Counted from the stretch's first letter, positions 9,342-18,997 are shown. The stretch: DNA of 64,000 nt from Ostreococcus lucimarinus CCE9901 (GCF_000092065.1 NC_009359.1:744001-808000), one strand, 5' to 3'. Numbers and translations: made by a program. The notes: a model not told the origin generated them from the letters alone.

Positions 9342-10502
9342 ATGTCGACCCTCGATCTCGGCGTTCACGCTCGATGCGTGTGCGCCGTACCGAGCGTGGC
9401 GCGCGCAGACGGCGACGAACCATCGCCCTCGTCGTCGTCGTCGCGATTCTTCACCGCCACGAACACGCTAAGAGGCGAAAACAAATTGATCCAAGTCGAA
9501 TTCACTCCCGAGACGAAAACGTGCGCGACGACGACGTCCATCGCGCTCGAACACCGCTGTTGCGAGACCGTCGACGTCGACGAGACTGGTACACACGTCG
9601 TGGTGACGTACGAAGACGCAGGACGGGAGACGAAGCGCGTGCGAGGCGTGGCGACGGCGGCGGTGGGCGAGCGGGACGGCGCGAGCGGGACGCCGACGGA
9701 TTTAAGACTCGACGACGCGTCGTCGAGCGCGACGGCAAAAGACGTCGAAGAGTTTGAAACGGTGAAGTGCGCGCGATTGAACCGCGTCACCGGGACGTTG
9801 GTGACGGTGGATGAGTTTAAGGCGCGCGTGTGGCGTCGTCGGGACGACGGCGCGTTCGCGAGCGCGTCTTCGTGCGCCACTCGCGTCGATCAATCGCGCT
9901 CTGAGATCATCGGCGGAATGAATACGATGCAGGACGGCGTCGCACAAGGCGCATGGGATCCTCACTCGGCGGATGCGTTCGCGTGCGGTGTGGACGCTGA
10001 CGTCGTCGTGTTCGACGCGCGCACGGCGAGTCGCGCGCAGACGATTGAAAAGGCGCACGCCCAGCAAACGCGCGACGTGCGATACAACCCGAACAAACCG
10101 CACGAGATGATGTCGTGCGGCGACGACGGATTGCTCAAGATGTGGGACGCTCGCGCGCACGAGCGGCCGTTGAAAGTCGTCGCCGGGCACGAGCACTGGA
10201 TTTGGAACTGCGCGTACAATCCCGTATACGACGCTCTCACGCTCAGCGCCGGTTCCGACGGCACCGTGCGTCTGTGGTGCGATGACGACGCGTTACCGAG
10301 CGACTCGCACAGCGCTTCACGCGCGGACGCTCGAAGCGGCATTCGCGCCGTATCCCGCCGCGTCGTCCGCGCCGACTCCGTTTCGGCGCGCGCGTGCGCG
10401 TGGAGCGCCGCCGACCCTTGGACGTACGCCGTCGTCACCGCCGACGGCGCCTTCACCGCGCTCGAAGTTCCGCGCGAGGAAAAATATAGAATTCTCCTGT
10501 AA
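9342..10502 (+). CDS. EIPR1: EARP/GARP-interacting WD40 protein, EIPR1 (TSSC1) family
   Basis: A WD40 propeller protein of 386 residues. EIPR1 is known as a partner of the EARP and GARP tethering complexes in endosomal recycling and retrograde transport. Readable repeats include a block around 208-226 (WDPHSADAFACGVDADVVV), one with DVRYNPNKPHEMMSCGDDG then LLKMWDAR (about 245-270), and HEHWIWNCAYNP with GSDGTVRLW (about 283-310). The C-terminal strand is the best diagnostic: WSAADPWTYAVV followed by VPREEKYRILL at the very end, matching the family ending (SSADPW and PRALKY-ILL). The N-terminus holds a serine run. ATG 9342 is the first in frame and has an acceptable context. Confidence 0.87.
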   Translation: MSTLDLGVHARCVCAVPSVARADGDEPSPSSSSSRFFTATNTLRGENKLIQVEFTPETKTCATTTSIALEHRCCETVDVDETGTHVVVTYEDAGRETKRVRGVATAAVGERDGASGTPTDLRLDDASSSATAKDVEEFETVKCARLNRVTGTLVTVDEFKARVWRRRDDGAFASASSCATRVDQSRSEIIGGMNTMQDGVAQGAWDPHSADAFACGVDADVVVFDARTASRAQTIEKAHAQQTRDVRYNPNKPHEMMSCGDDGLLKMWDARAHERPLKVVAGHEHWIWNCAYNPVYDALTLSAGSDGTVRLWCDDDALPSDSHSASRADARSGIRAVSRRVVRADSVSARACAWSAADPWTYAVVTADGAFTALEVPREEKYRILL

Positions 10503-10552
10503 AGCGACGCACGTCCGAGCGAACGCCGCCGTCGCCGTCCGTCCGTCTCAGC

Positions 10553-10584
10553 GAAAAAAAGTCGGCACGCCGAGGTGCCGACTC
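10553..10584. other. Perfect 9-bp hairpin next to a run of seven A
   Basis: The arms AGTCGGCAC (10560-10568) and GTGCCGACT (10575-10583) are exact inverse complements around a 6-nt loop, preceded on + by AAAAAAA. It lies 58 bp after the EIPR1 stop. Read on the minus strand it is a GC hairpin followed by T7, the shape of a Pol III or intrinsic-type 3' end. It may equally be a 3' UTR fold of EIPR1. The remaining 10585-10791 is GC-rich leader of the DnaJ gene with nothing else recognisable. Confidence 0.5.
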
Positions 10585-10791
10585 GGCGCCGACGCGTCAT
10601 TCCGAGACGCGACGATCGCGTCGCGCGACCGCGTCGACGCGCGCGGGCGACGTCGCGACGCGCGCGAGCGACAAAAACTAAAACGAGCGAACGAACGCGC
10701 GCGCGCGAGGTCGACGGCGCGACGCGGGCGCGGGCGCGCGACGCGGTGATTACGAATTCGACATTCGTCGTCGACACTCATCGGCGGACGC

Positions 10792-11859
10792 ATGGGGAAA
10801 GACTTTTACGAGACGCTGGGGGTGTCGCGCGCGGACGCGGACGATCAGGAAAAATTGAAAAAGGCGTACAAGAAGGCGGCGCTGAAATCGCACCCGGATC
10901 GACCGGGAGGCGACGCCGAAAAGTTCAAGGCGGTGGGTTTGGCGTACGATGCGCTGAGCGACGCGAACAAGCGGACGATATACGACCGATACGGTGAGGA
11001 GGGGTTGAAGCAAGGGTTCGTGCCGCCGGAAGCGAGGGGCGAGGCGAGCGGTGCGAGCGCGGGTGGGTTTCCGGGAGGAGGATTTTCGGGAAGCGCGCCC
11101 GGGAGTGGATTTCGCGCGTCGAGCGGCGGCGGCGGTTTCGGGTTCCCCGGCGGCGGCGGGTTTCATGAATTCACCGGTGCAGACGCGGAAGATTTGTTCG
11201 CCAGGTTTTTCGGCGGTGGCGGCGGCGGCGGCGCGGGGTCACCGTTTGGAGGAGGAATGGGCGACGCGTTCGGCGCGGGCGTGGGGAGCAAACGACGTCG
11301 TCCCGAGTGCGTGTTGAATCTCGAGTGCACGCTCGAGGAGCTGTTTAGAGGCGGACGCCGGGACATCAACTACGTTCGAAACGTGCGTGCGGGAACGAGC
11401 GGTCAGATGGCTCAAAGTAATGAGTGCATCTCGATCGATTTCAAACCCGGTTGGAAAACCGGCACGAAAATTACATTTGCCGGAAAAGGGAACGAAGACG
11501 CGCAAACCGGCGAAGCGGCGGATCTGGTCGTGGTGATCAAGGAAACGCCGCACAAATTCTTACGACGAGATGGAGATGACTTGGTGTACGAAGTTCCTCA
11601 AATCTCACTTCGCAGCGCGTTGATTGGTTGGAAGGTTGAATTCGTCAACGTAGACGGCGAGAAGGTGCGTCTATCGTTCGACGATCCTACGGCTCCAGGA
11701 TCGGCGCGCGCGGTTCGAGGAAAAGGAATGCCGAATCAGAAGACCGGGCGGAGAGGCGACCTCATCGTCACCGTAAAAACCGTCAAGTTTCCCTCGCATC
11801 TCAACTCGAAACAAAAAACATTGCTACGCGAAGCCTTCGCTCCAGGTGCCGCGGCGTGA
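10792..11859 (+). CDS. DnaJ/Hsp40 class B (Sis1/DNAJB1 type) co-chaperone
   Basis: The J domain occupies residues 3-68 with the HPD tripeptide (SHPDRPGG, about 36-43) and [13 protein letters not shown] long Gly/Phe region (about 75-165, several GGFxG and polyglycine runs) follows, then the C-terminal peptide-binding domains ([16 protein letters not shown], about 175-190, to the end). The zinc-finger CxxCxGxG repeats of class A are absent, which defines class B. Class B proteins deliver clients to cytosolic or nuclear Hsp70. There is no signal peptide or transit peptide, so a cytosolic location is inferred. ATG 10792 is the natural start because the J domain begins at residue 4. The gene is convergent with the following zinc-repeat gene, 55 bp apart. 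Confidence 0.93.
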   Translation: MGKDFYETLGVSRADADDQEKLKKAYKKAALKSHPDRPGGDAEKFKAVGLAYDALSDANKRTIYDRYGEEGLKQGFVPPEARGEASGASAGGFPGGGFSGSAPGSGFRASSGGGGFGFPGGGGFHEFTGADAEDLFARFFGGGGGGGAGSPFGGGMGDAFGAGVGSKRRRPECVLNLECTLEELFRGGRRDINYVRNVRAGTSGQMAQSNECISIDFKPGWKTGTKITFAGKGNEDAQTGEAADLVVVIKETPHKFLRRDGDDLVYEVPQISLRSALIGWKVEFVNVDGEKVRLSFDDPTAPGSARAVRGKGMPNQKTGRRGDLIVTVKTVKFPSHLNSKQKTLLREAFAPGAAA

Positions 11860-11914
11860 GCTTCGTGGCGCGTAGACCGTCGGTACAATATTTTGTCATC
11901 ATCGACATATTACA

Positions 11915-14356
11915 TCACATCATCTTTCGAAAGTTCTCTCTAATTTGTTCTAGTTTGTGCGTCGGATTCGCGCTCTTTTTCATTTCCTTACCCGCGCATT
12001 CCACCGCTTCTTCGACGAGCAAATCGATGTCGTCGCCGATGCCTCGAAGGATGGCGTCAATTTCCGATCGGAGGCGTCGACATCGTTTCACGTCGATCGG
12101 CGTTAAAGCGTCATCGTCGACTTGATCGGATTTCGATTCCGCCTTCGAGCCATCGTCACCGATGGTTTGCGTCGCGGTAGTTTCCTTCGACTTGGCGCTC
12201 GCGCGAACGCGTGCGAGTTCTTCTTCGTAATCTTTGAGCATTTGTTTCGTTCGCGGGTTGAGGGTCGGATCGATTTCGTTGGAAATCGTTCGCATGCGAC
12301 ACGACGCGGCGTGGCCTTCCGCGTTGTACGGCGACACGTCTTCCTTCCCACAAGAACCGCACACGTGGTATCCAGAGCACTCGCCTTTCTTCTGCGAGCA
12401 AAATCCCTTCGCGCTACCGCCGAGGAGGGCCTTTTCAAACTCGCGAATGCCGACCATGGACTTCATGAAGTATAAAAAGCATGGTTGCTTGTTCGCGTCC
12501 GGAATCACACCGCACACAGAGTGCAGTTTACACTCTGGCTTGTGTTTGCCGCGTCCTTCTTCACCGCAGTGACCGCAAATGTGTCGAGAGTGACATCGAT
12601 CGCCCTTGCCGCACAACGCCCAGCCACCGCTGCTTCCGATTTTAAACTTTTGCGAGTCGCTCTCCATCTTGAAATAGTCTCCGAGAGAGTGCAAGTAGTA
12701 CTTTCGACACAAATCGACTGGAGCAGAGTCGGCGAAGACGGCGTGTAAGCGACACGTCGGTAAATGCGCGTCGTTGCCGCTCTTTCCGCACGCGCCGCAC
12801 ACGTGCTCGAGCATGCACTTGTCGCTGCGGGGACACAAATTCCAAACGTGCTTTTCTTGATCCCATCCGTTACGCAAAGCTCCGCCGGTGTCGTCCACGG
12901 AGTTCAAGTAATAATCCAAGCACACTTTGTTCTCCACGCGTTTATGAATGTTGGCGTAGAGTGACGGACACATTCCAAACGTGTGACGCGGCGACTCGCA
13001 GAGTTGACACACGTGTCGACTCACGCACCCGTTGCATCCGAACTTATCCCCGCGCAAATTAAACGCAGTGCATATTTCACCAGCCGACGGCTCGCGCTGC
13101 AGATCGCGGAACACGCTGTTCGTCGGTGGCGCGGAAACTTCCTCCTTGATGGAATCGTCGTCGAGCGCAGAATCGCCCAACGTCTCCGTGGCTTGACGAA
13201 GTATGCGCGATCGATTCAACAGATCTGTGAGTTCGGCCGGGGTGGCGTCCAGACCCAGTGCATCCGCTTCGAATCGACCGGCTGTGAGTTCGGCGAGGTC
13301 GATTTCGTCTGCATCGCCGCCACGAAGTCCGGAAATGTCTTCGTGCGGCGCCACGTCGACACCATCTTCTAGCGCGCCTCCGAGGACACCACTCGCTGAG
13401 GCGTCCACGGAAGAGAAAAACGGACTCAATTCTCTGTCACCCGCTGACGGGACGTTGTGCTCGAGTTGTTGATGCGAGTTCACCGACGGTGAAGTGTATC
13501 CGAGAGGGATGTTCGCGCCCACGCGCGCGTCTCCTGTATCACCTCCGAGAAGCGCCGCGGAAAAATCACTCATCATACTTTCGATGTAATCATCACCGCT
13601 CGCTCGCGCTGGCGCGGCTTCGCTCGGCGACGCGAAGGCTGGCGAAAAGAACGACGGCGACGCGGCGCCAAACGTACCCAGCGGCAGCGACGACGCACCA
13701 GGGCCGGACGCACTCCCCATCGGCGGTGTCTGCCCGTTCGTCGACGTCGGCCCACGAGTCGCGGTGCCCCCGCGCGTCGTTCGCGGCGTCAACATCGGCG
13801 ACTTCGTCCGAGTCGGTTGCCCCGTCGGTTGCCCCGCCGCGCGCGTCGGCGCCGGCGGCTCGCTCTGTATTATCCCTCCCGCTTCATCCTTCCTCAAAAT
13901 CCGCGGACTCGCCCCTTTCATGATCCCGCTCAACATCCCCAACACGTCTTGGTTCGTCGCTCCCATCATCTTCGCCGGCGGCGGTCCGCTCGGCGAGCCC
14001 TCCGTCGACGTCTCCCCGCGGTTCGCCGGCGCCCCGACGTTCGCGTTCGTCGCCTCACCATCATCCAGCACGCACACCCGTTCGCCGCGTTCCACTCGCA
14101 CCACGCGTATCGCTCGCGCGTTCACCAGCTCTCGCTCCACGTTCGCGTCGACGCACACGAATTCTTCCGCGTTCAGCGCCGCGCGCGCCGCGCTCGAGCT
14201 CACCAGCACCCGATCTGGGCTCTTCAGTCCGATCAGAATCACCCCGAGCCGTCCGCCGCCCGCCGAGCGCGTCTCGACGACGTATCGCTGTTTCTTCGTC
14301 CCGTCCGCGCCGAGCGCGAGCTTGAACACGCGCTTGGCGTCCGCGGGGGCGGGCAT
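11915..14356 (-). CDS. Large protein with four tandem cysteine/histidine zinc-type repeats, function unknown
   Basis: An 813-residue protein I cannot name. Residues 1-105 look globular (LALGADGTKKQRYVVETRS and GVILIGLKSPDRVLV). Residues about 110-425 are Pro/Ser/Gly-rich and probably disordered. Residues about 428-688 hold four related modules: a C-x2-4-Y/F block, a C-x3-6-C-x3-H-[VI]-C core, a second C-G-x-C-G knuckle and a closing H-x3-C-[RK]. The cores read CNGCVSRHVCQLC, CMLEHVCGACGK, CHSRHICGHCGE and CSGYHVCGSCGK. The first part resembles a CCCH finger (compare CxxRHVC proteins); the second would bind another zinc. Residues 700-813 are charged helices. RNA or DNA binding is an inference from the CCCH-like spacing only. 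No targeting signal is seen. Confidence 0.8.
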   Translation of the reverse strand: MPAPADAKRVFKLALGADGTKKQRYVVETRSAGGGRLGVILIGLKSPDRVLVSSSAARAALNAEEFVCVDANVERELVNARAIRVVRVERGERVCVLDDGEATNANVGAPANRGETSTEGSPSGPPPAKMMGATNQDVLGMLSGIMKGASPRILRKDEAGGIIQSEPPAPTRAAGQPTGQPTRTKSPMLTPRTTRGGTATRGPTSTNGQTPPMGSASGPGASSLPLGTFGAASPSFFSPAFASPSEAAPARASGDDYIESMMSDFSAALLGGDTGDARVGANIPLGYTSPSVNSHQQLEHNVPSAGDRELSPFFSSVDASASGVLGGALEDGVDVAPHEDISGLRGGDADEIDLAELTAGRFEADALGLDATPAELTDLLNRSRILRQATETLGDSALDDDSIKEEVSAPPTNSVFRDLQREPSAGEICTAFNLRGDKFGCNGCVSRHVCQLCESPRHTFGMCPSLYANIHKRVENKVCLDYYLNSVDDTGGALRNGWDQEKHVWNLCPRSDKCMLEHVCGACGKSGNDAHLPTCRLHAVFADSAPVDLCRKYYLHSLGDYFKMESDSQKFKIGSSGGWALCGKGDRCHSRHICGHCGEEGRGKHKPECKLHSVCGVIPDANKQPCFLYFMKSMVGIREFEKALLGGSAKGFCSQKKGECSGYHVCGSCGKEDVSPYNAEGHAASCRMRTISNEIDPTLNPRTKQMLKDYEEELARVRASAKSKETTATQTIGDDGSKAESKSDQVDDDALTPIDVKRCRRLRSEIDAILRGIGDDIDLLVEEAVECAGKEMKKSANPTHKLEQIRENFRKMM

Positions 14357-14603
14357 CGCGCCGCGTTCGCGGACTCGACACGGCGCGGGCGGCGCGACGC
14401 GAAACCGCGCGCGCGGTCGCGGCGCGTCCGCAAACGCGGCGCCGAACGACGCTCGATGCGCGCGTCGACGTGCCGCGGGCGCGGGCGCGGGCGCGCGCGC
14501 GACGAGGGACGCTCGCGGGACGCGGAGTGACGCGACGGGAGGTTGGCAGTCAACCGCCGGGGCGCGCGAGGCGGGCGACGAAGGAATCGAATGACAACTC
14601 GAG

Positions 14604-15670
14604 CTACTTCTTGCGCCTGACGGCTGGCTTGCGCTTCTGCGCCGGTTTACGCTTCGTCGCGGGCCTGCGAGCGGACGCGCCCGAGGCTTTGGAGGTCTCC
14701 GCGGCGCGCTTGCGCTTGGCGCCGACGGCGACGTCTTCGTCGTCGACGTCTTCGTCCTGGTCGAAGAGCGAACCGACGCCGAAATTCTCCATGCCGCCCA
14801 TCGCGCTCGGGTCTTCGCGAAGCTGCACGAACTCGCGGTGTACGCTCTCGATCTTGGCTACGTCGGCGTTGACGGCGACGACGACGACGGTGCCGGCGCT
14901 CGAGACGACGCGCGCGTTGTACATCACGCCCTTCATGTCAACCTTGAGCGCGCGCGAGGACTCGGCGAGCCAACGACCCACGGCGCCGGTATCGCCGTCT
15001 AAATCCACCGCCTCTCCGGCGCCTTCGATCTCAAACAAAACCTTGGACTTACCGCCTAAATTCGCCGTCGCGACGAGCTCCACGGCTGTCGAAGACGACT
15101 CCGCCGCCGGCTTCGCCGCGAGCGCCTTCGCCGTCTTCCCTTCGCTCGCCTTCGCCGCGTCGCCCGTCTCCCTCGCCGTCGTCGTCCCCATCGCGTCCTC
15201 ATCGCCACCACCGTCCCTCACCGCCGCCCTCGCCTCGTTCTCCTTCCCGTCGTCCGCGTCCACGATTCTCAAATCGTCGTCGCTCGACGAAGCCGCCGCC
15301 GCCGTCGCCGCCGCGCGCGTCCGCTCCGGCGACTTAAATTTCTCCACCCACGCCGGTTCGCTCTCGCTTCCCGATCCATCGTCGTCCGCGATCGTCGGCA
15401 GCGTCACCGTTCGTTTCTTCGTCGGCGTCGTCGTCGCCGTCTATCGCGCGTCGCGTCGTCGTTTCGTTTCGTTGCGTCAGTCGGTCCGCCGCGTTTGAAT
15501 TCCAGACAGCTCGTCGCGCGCGCGTCGCCATCCATCCATCCATCCATCCATCGTCGTCGCGTCGCGTCGTCGTCGTCGCGCACCTCGATCGGACTCGCGA
15601 CGGCGCGCAGCAGACTCGGTAACGGTTTGAACTCGTCGTCGTCGCTCGAGTCGTCGTTGATGACGATCAT
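14604..15670 (-). CDS. BIN4: DNA topoisomerase VI-associated protein BIN4 (MIDGET)
   Basis: Two exons are inferred: 15670-15584 and 15440-14604, giving about 307 residues. The main reading frame has no ATG upstream of its conserved part, only GTG, which calls for an upstream exon. That exon begins ATG 15670 (MIVINDDSSDDDEFKPLPSL) and ends at a GTGCG donor. The 143-nt intron has CTGAC 36 nt before a TAG acceptor and contains (CATC)6. The diagnostic block MKGVMYNARVVSSAGTVVVV followed by AKIESVHREFVQL matches plant BIN4, and the C-terminus is a Lys/Arg-rich DNA-binding-like tail. In Arabidopsis BIN4 works with topoisomerase VI during endoreduplication and DNA damage responses. An AAG acceptor 21 nt downstream is possible and would remove seven residues. 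Confidence 0.85.
15529..15552. repeat. (CATC)6 microsatellite inside the BIN4 intron
   Basis: Six uninterrupted copies of CATC. The stretch lies in the inferred BIN4 intron between its donor and branch motif. Confidence 0.9.
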
Positions 15671-15758
15671 CGGCGCGAATCGATCGACCGCGCGCGTCGA
15701 AGAGTGACGCGATCGACTCGACGTCAATCATCGACGCGTCGCGCGTCGCGCGCGCGCG

Positions 15759-16691
15759 ATGCCGCGCTTGGAGCTCGAGCGCGATGACGTGCGAATAACG
15801 CCGACGCGCGGGCTCGGGTTCGCGTGCGAGACGGTGTCGCCGAAGCGCGACGGCGAGGCGATGAAGTCGACGGAGGTTGGTTCGGTGCTGCTGTTGCACG
15901 GATTGAATTCGCACGCGACGAACCCGAACGCGCGCGCGATGGCGGTGGCGCTCGCGAAACGAGGGATGCGAGTGATATCGTTCGATCTGCCGGGACACGG
16001 GGCGTGCGAGAGCGATGGGGACGCGCGAGGGGTGTACGCGGGGAAGGAGGCGGCGTTGGCGCGGGCGCGAAGCGCGTTGGCGGCGACGGCGACGGAAAGA
16101 TTCACGATCGTTGGATCGTCCATGGGAGGCGCGTTGGCGATATTTTGCGCGAATGCGATGCGCGGCGAGGAGGGACGCGCGGTCGAGCGCGTGGTGTTGA
16201 TAAATCCGTTGATGAAGATGAAGATGGCGCTGCCGCGCGTCGCGTTGGCGGCGCTGCGACTGGCGAGCTACGCGGCGCCGCGGTTGGAGGTGTCGCCGAA
16301 ACCGAGGGATAAGCTCGACGTGGACGAAGATCAGAGACCTGACTTTGACGACGAGGCGCAGGCGCAGTGCGACGCGGACGCGTTGAGCTGGGATAAAGGG
16401 GTGTCGTTGCGCACGGCGGTGGAGCTGTACGATTTAGTAGCGCACAACGCGGGAAATCGGCCGGAAGATTGCGGCATGGTGCGCTTGAGCTTCGAGACTC
16501 CCGTCTTACTCATCACGGGCGGACGCGACAACGTCATCTCGCCCGACACCGCCATCGATCGCGCGAAATTGGCCGTGCAAGCAGGTGGGAAGGCGGAGCA
16601 CGTGCAGTTCGCGCTCGCCGGGCACTCGTTGACTTTGCAAAGTCGCAGAGAAGAAGTGTTCGATCTCGTCGCGAATTGGCGATGGAAGTGA
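15759..16691 (+). CDS. Alpha/beta hydrolase, monoacylglycerol lipase-like
   Basis: A 310-residue serine hydrolase of the alpha/beta fold. The oxyanion region is LLLHGLNSHA (about 45-54). FDLPGHGACESDG (about 75-88) is the lipase/peptidase-type strand-4 turn. The nucleophile elbow is GSSMGG (about 115-120, Ser as nucleophile). The acid is probably in GGRDNVISPDT (about 250-260) and the base in AGHSL (about 287-291). The pattern is closest to monoacylglycerol lipase and related plant esterases; the natural substrate cannot be read from sequence. No clear transit peptide is present. The start codon is 88 bp from the divergent BIN4 start, suggesting a shared promoter. Confidence 0.82.
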   Translation: MPRLELERDDVRITPTRGLGFACETVSPKRDGEAMKSTEVGSVLLLHGLNSHATNPNARAMAVALAKRGMRVISFDLPGHGACESDGDARGVYAGKEAALARARSALAATATERFTIVGSSMGGALAIFCANAMRGEEGRAVERVVLINPLMKMKMALPRVALAALRLASYAAPRLEVSPKPRDKLDVDEDQRPDFDDEAQAQCDADALSWDKGVSLRTAVELYDLVAHNAGNRPEDCGMVRLSFETPVLLITGGRDNVISPDTAIDRAKLAVQAGGKAEHVQFALAGHSLTLQSRREEVFDLVANWRWK

Positions 16692-16753
16692 GGTGAGGAT
16701 GTAATGATAATATCGGCTATTTCTTGTACACGACGTCCATCGGCTAAGAGATC

Positions 16754-17572
16754 CTATGCGACCGTTTTGTAAATGGTCAAAGACACGCCGAGTACGACGA
16801 GAATTAATATCGCGTCCATGCAAAATTTTCTCGTCGAGCGAATCTTCGTCACCGCCTCCTTCAACCGGGAGTTCGCCGTTCGCATGTCCGCGTTCACGGA
16901 ATCGAGCTTATCTTCGATCGCATCCGTGATCGGTTGCTGACGGCGCATCTCCTCTTGCATCTCGCCCCCGATGTCCTTCAACACGCCCAAACCGCGCGAG
17001 ATGACGTCCAAGCCTTTGTCTTGCTTGGCTTTCCGAGCTTCAAACTCTTGTCTAAACGCTTCGCTCGCCTCGCTTTGCTCCATGTTCAAGAACGGATTCG
17101 CACTCGATCCCGGATCGGCGTCGCTCGAGATGTTCACCACGGTCGACGTCCCCCCGAATCCCCCCGCCGGCTTTTTCTTTTGCGGCGGCAACCCGCGCGT
17201 GACGCCATCCGCCACCGCCTCGACTCGATCCTCCAAATTATCCACAATCTCCAACATCGCACGCACGTCATCCTCCGTCGTCCCCGCACTCTTCACCCTC
17301 GCGACCTTCCTCAGCTTCGGCAGCTCCCCGCGCAGATAATTCTTCCCTCGACGCACCTCCGCGTTGAGCGTCGCCACCGTCGCTCGATTTCGTTCGCTCT
17401 TCACCGCCGCCGCCTTTTCAATCAATTCTTCCAAAACCGTCTCCGAATTCGTCAGCATCGCCGCGAACGCATCGGTACCGCGTAATTTCGATATTCTCTC
17501 CTCCACCTGCGCCGTGGTCTCCGTTTTCGGGAGATAGGCGTCGTATCTATCGCCGTTCGCGCCACCTGGTCA

Positions 17573-17604
<32 letters not shown>

Positions 17605-17744
17605 TCGTCTCCCTCTCGTCCGCCCCGCGTCCCACCGCCGCGCCTCTCCTCGTTCGACGACGCGCATCGCTCGCGTTTTCGCCCTCGCACGCACTTCTTC
17701 AACAGCGCGTCCGCGCGCGCGAGCAAATCTCCCGCCGACGCCAT
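16754..17744 (-). CDS. SYP71: Qc-SNARE of the SYP71 family
   Basis: Exons 17744-17695 and 17546-16754 (intron 148 nt) give 280 residues. The short first exon encodes MASAGDLLARADALLK, and splicing from a GTGCG donor to a TAG acceptor creates KKYDAYLPKTE. This corresponds to the KKYDKY segment near the N-terminus of plant SYP71. The N-terminal helices (AAAVKSERNRATVATLNAEVRR) are followed by the Qc SNARE motif at about 195-245 (RKAKQDKGLDVISRGLGVL, then the central Gln in RRQQPITDAI). A C-terminal anchor follows (about 258-278, ILILVVLGVSLTIY). SYP71 acts in ER and plasma-membrane fusion in plants. The CTGAC branch motif sits 23 nt before the acceptor, directly beside a (GTC)n run. Confidence 0.9.
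17573..17605. repeat. (GTC)n trinucleotide run in the SYP71 intron
   Basis: About ten copies of GTC on the plus strand, immediately upstream (in transcript sense) of the branch motif of the SYP71 intron. Confidence 0.85.
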
Positions 17745-17950
17745 GCGCGCGCAAACGTCTTCCCGTCGTCGCGATTCCCGTTTTCCCGTCCCGTTTCCCC
17801 GTCGTCGCGCGCCCCCGTCGCCGCCGATCGACGCGCTCGACCGTCCGTCGTCGATCGACGCGTCCTCGATGTCGCGTCGCGCGTCGCGCGTCGCGCGGCG
17901 TCGCGTTTTGCCGTTCGATTCGCAGCGCGTCGTCGTCAGAATCGCGCGGG

Positions 17951-18997
17951 ATGTCGCGCGGCGCGCTCGAGTTCGCGCCCCATCACGCGCTGGGCGGCGG
18001 CGTCCTGCTCGGCCTGGCCGTGATCGGCAAGCTCGCGCTCACCGGGCGCGTGCTCGGCGTGAGCGGCGCGTTCAAGGGGCTCGTGCGGGGCGATCGCGCG
18101 CCGTGGCGCGTCGCCTTCGTCGGTGGTTTGCTCGCCGCGGGGGCGTGCGCGCGCGAACTCGGCGCGCTGGACGCGAGCGTGTCGACGGCGATGGTGAGCG
18201 GCGCGCGCGCGGCGTGCGCGGGGGCGCTGGTCGGCGTCGGCACGGCGATGGGACGGGGGTGCACGAGCGGGCACGGCATCGTCGGCAACTCGCGGCTGAG
18301 CGCGCGGAGCGCGGCGTACACGGTGACGTTCATGCTGGCGGGAGCGGTGACGGCGACGATGTTCGACACGAACGAGGCGCTGGGGGTGGACTCGACGCGA
18401 TACACGCTCGGGCGAGGGGCGCGGAGCGCGGAGGCGGATGAATTCGGGCTGTGGGTAAAAGTCGGCGCGGCGAGCGCGTGCGCGTTCGCCGCGGCGTGGT
18501 TTTACATCGCGCGCGCGATCAAGACGGGGAGTGACGATGGGAAGGAGGGACCGAGCGCGGCGAAGCGACACGCGATCGACGTCGTCGTCGACGGCGCCGC
18601 TGGGTTTACGTTTGGCCTAGGGCTGGCGGTGAGCGGGATGATGTCGCCGGCCAAAGTGTCGGGATTTCTGAGCGTCACGCGAGCGTCTTTCGACCCTTCG
18701 TTGATGTTTGTCATGGGCGGCGCGATGGCGGTGACGATGATCGGCATGCGCGTCATCGGCGCGCACACCGGTCGCCGACCGGCGTGCTCGTACAACTCGT
18801 TCGACTTCTCGTCGAACACCAAAATCGATAAACCTCTGCTGTTGGGCGGCGTGTTATTCGGCGCGGGCTGGGGCTTGGCCGGCATTTGCCCCGGTCCCGC
18901 CATGGTGTCCTCCGTCGCGACGCCGAGCGCGGAAAACTTGATGTGGATCGCCTCCTTCATCGCGGGCATGTGGGCGCACGAACGCGCCGCCGGGTGA
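17951..18997 (+). CDS. YeeE/YedE (DUF395) family sulfur-compound membrane transporter
   Basis: A 348-residue polytopic membrane protein built as two inverted or duplicated halves. Each half carries a family signature: GRGCTSGHG (about 100-108) in the first half and GICPGPAMV (about 313-321) in the second. The loop GRRPACSYNSF (about 275-285) adds a further cysteine. About eight to ten hydrophobic helices are evident. Bacterial relatives (YeeE/TsuA) import thiosulfate through a relay of conserved cysteines, and the cysteines in GCTSGHG and GICPGP are kept here. The substrate in this alga is inferred. Codon use and GC match neighbours, so any transfer from bacteria would be old. ATG 17951 opens just before the first helix. 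Confidence 0.87.
   Translation: MSRGALEFAPHHALGGGVLLGLAVIGKLALTGRVLGVSGAFKGLVRGDRAPWRVAFVGGLLAAGACARELGALDASVSTAMVSGARAACAGALVGVGTAMGRGCTSGHGIVGNSRLSARSAAYTVTFMLAGAVTATMFDTNEALGVDSTRYTLGRGARSAEADEFGLWVKVGAASACAFAAAWFYIARAIKTGSDDGKEGPSAAKRHAIDVVVDGAAGFTFGLGLAVSGMMSPAKVSGFLSVTRASFDPSLMFVMGGAMAVTMIGMRVIGAHTGRRPACSYNSFDFSSNTKIDKPLLLGGVLFGAGWGLAGICPGPAMVSSVATPSAENLMWIASFIAGMWAHERAAG

Noticed and set aside
10560-10590. Hairpin resembling the tail of a CRISPR tracrRNA
   Set aside because: Similarity is only a short GC stem with GAGTCGG-type letters. There are no cas genes or repeat arrays, and the genome is eukaryotic.
17951-18997. Recent bacterial transfer of the YeeE/YedE gene
   Set aside because: GC, start context and neighbours are like the rest of the window; no mobile element flanks it.
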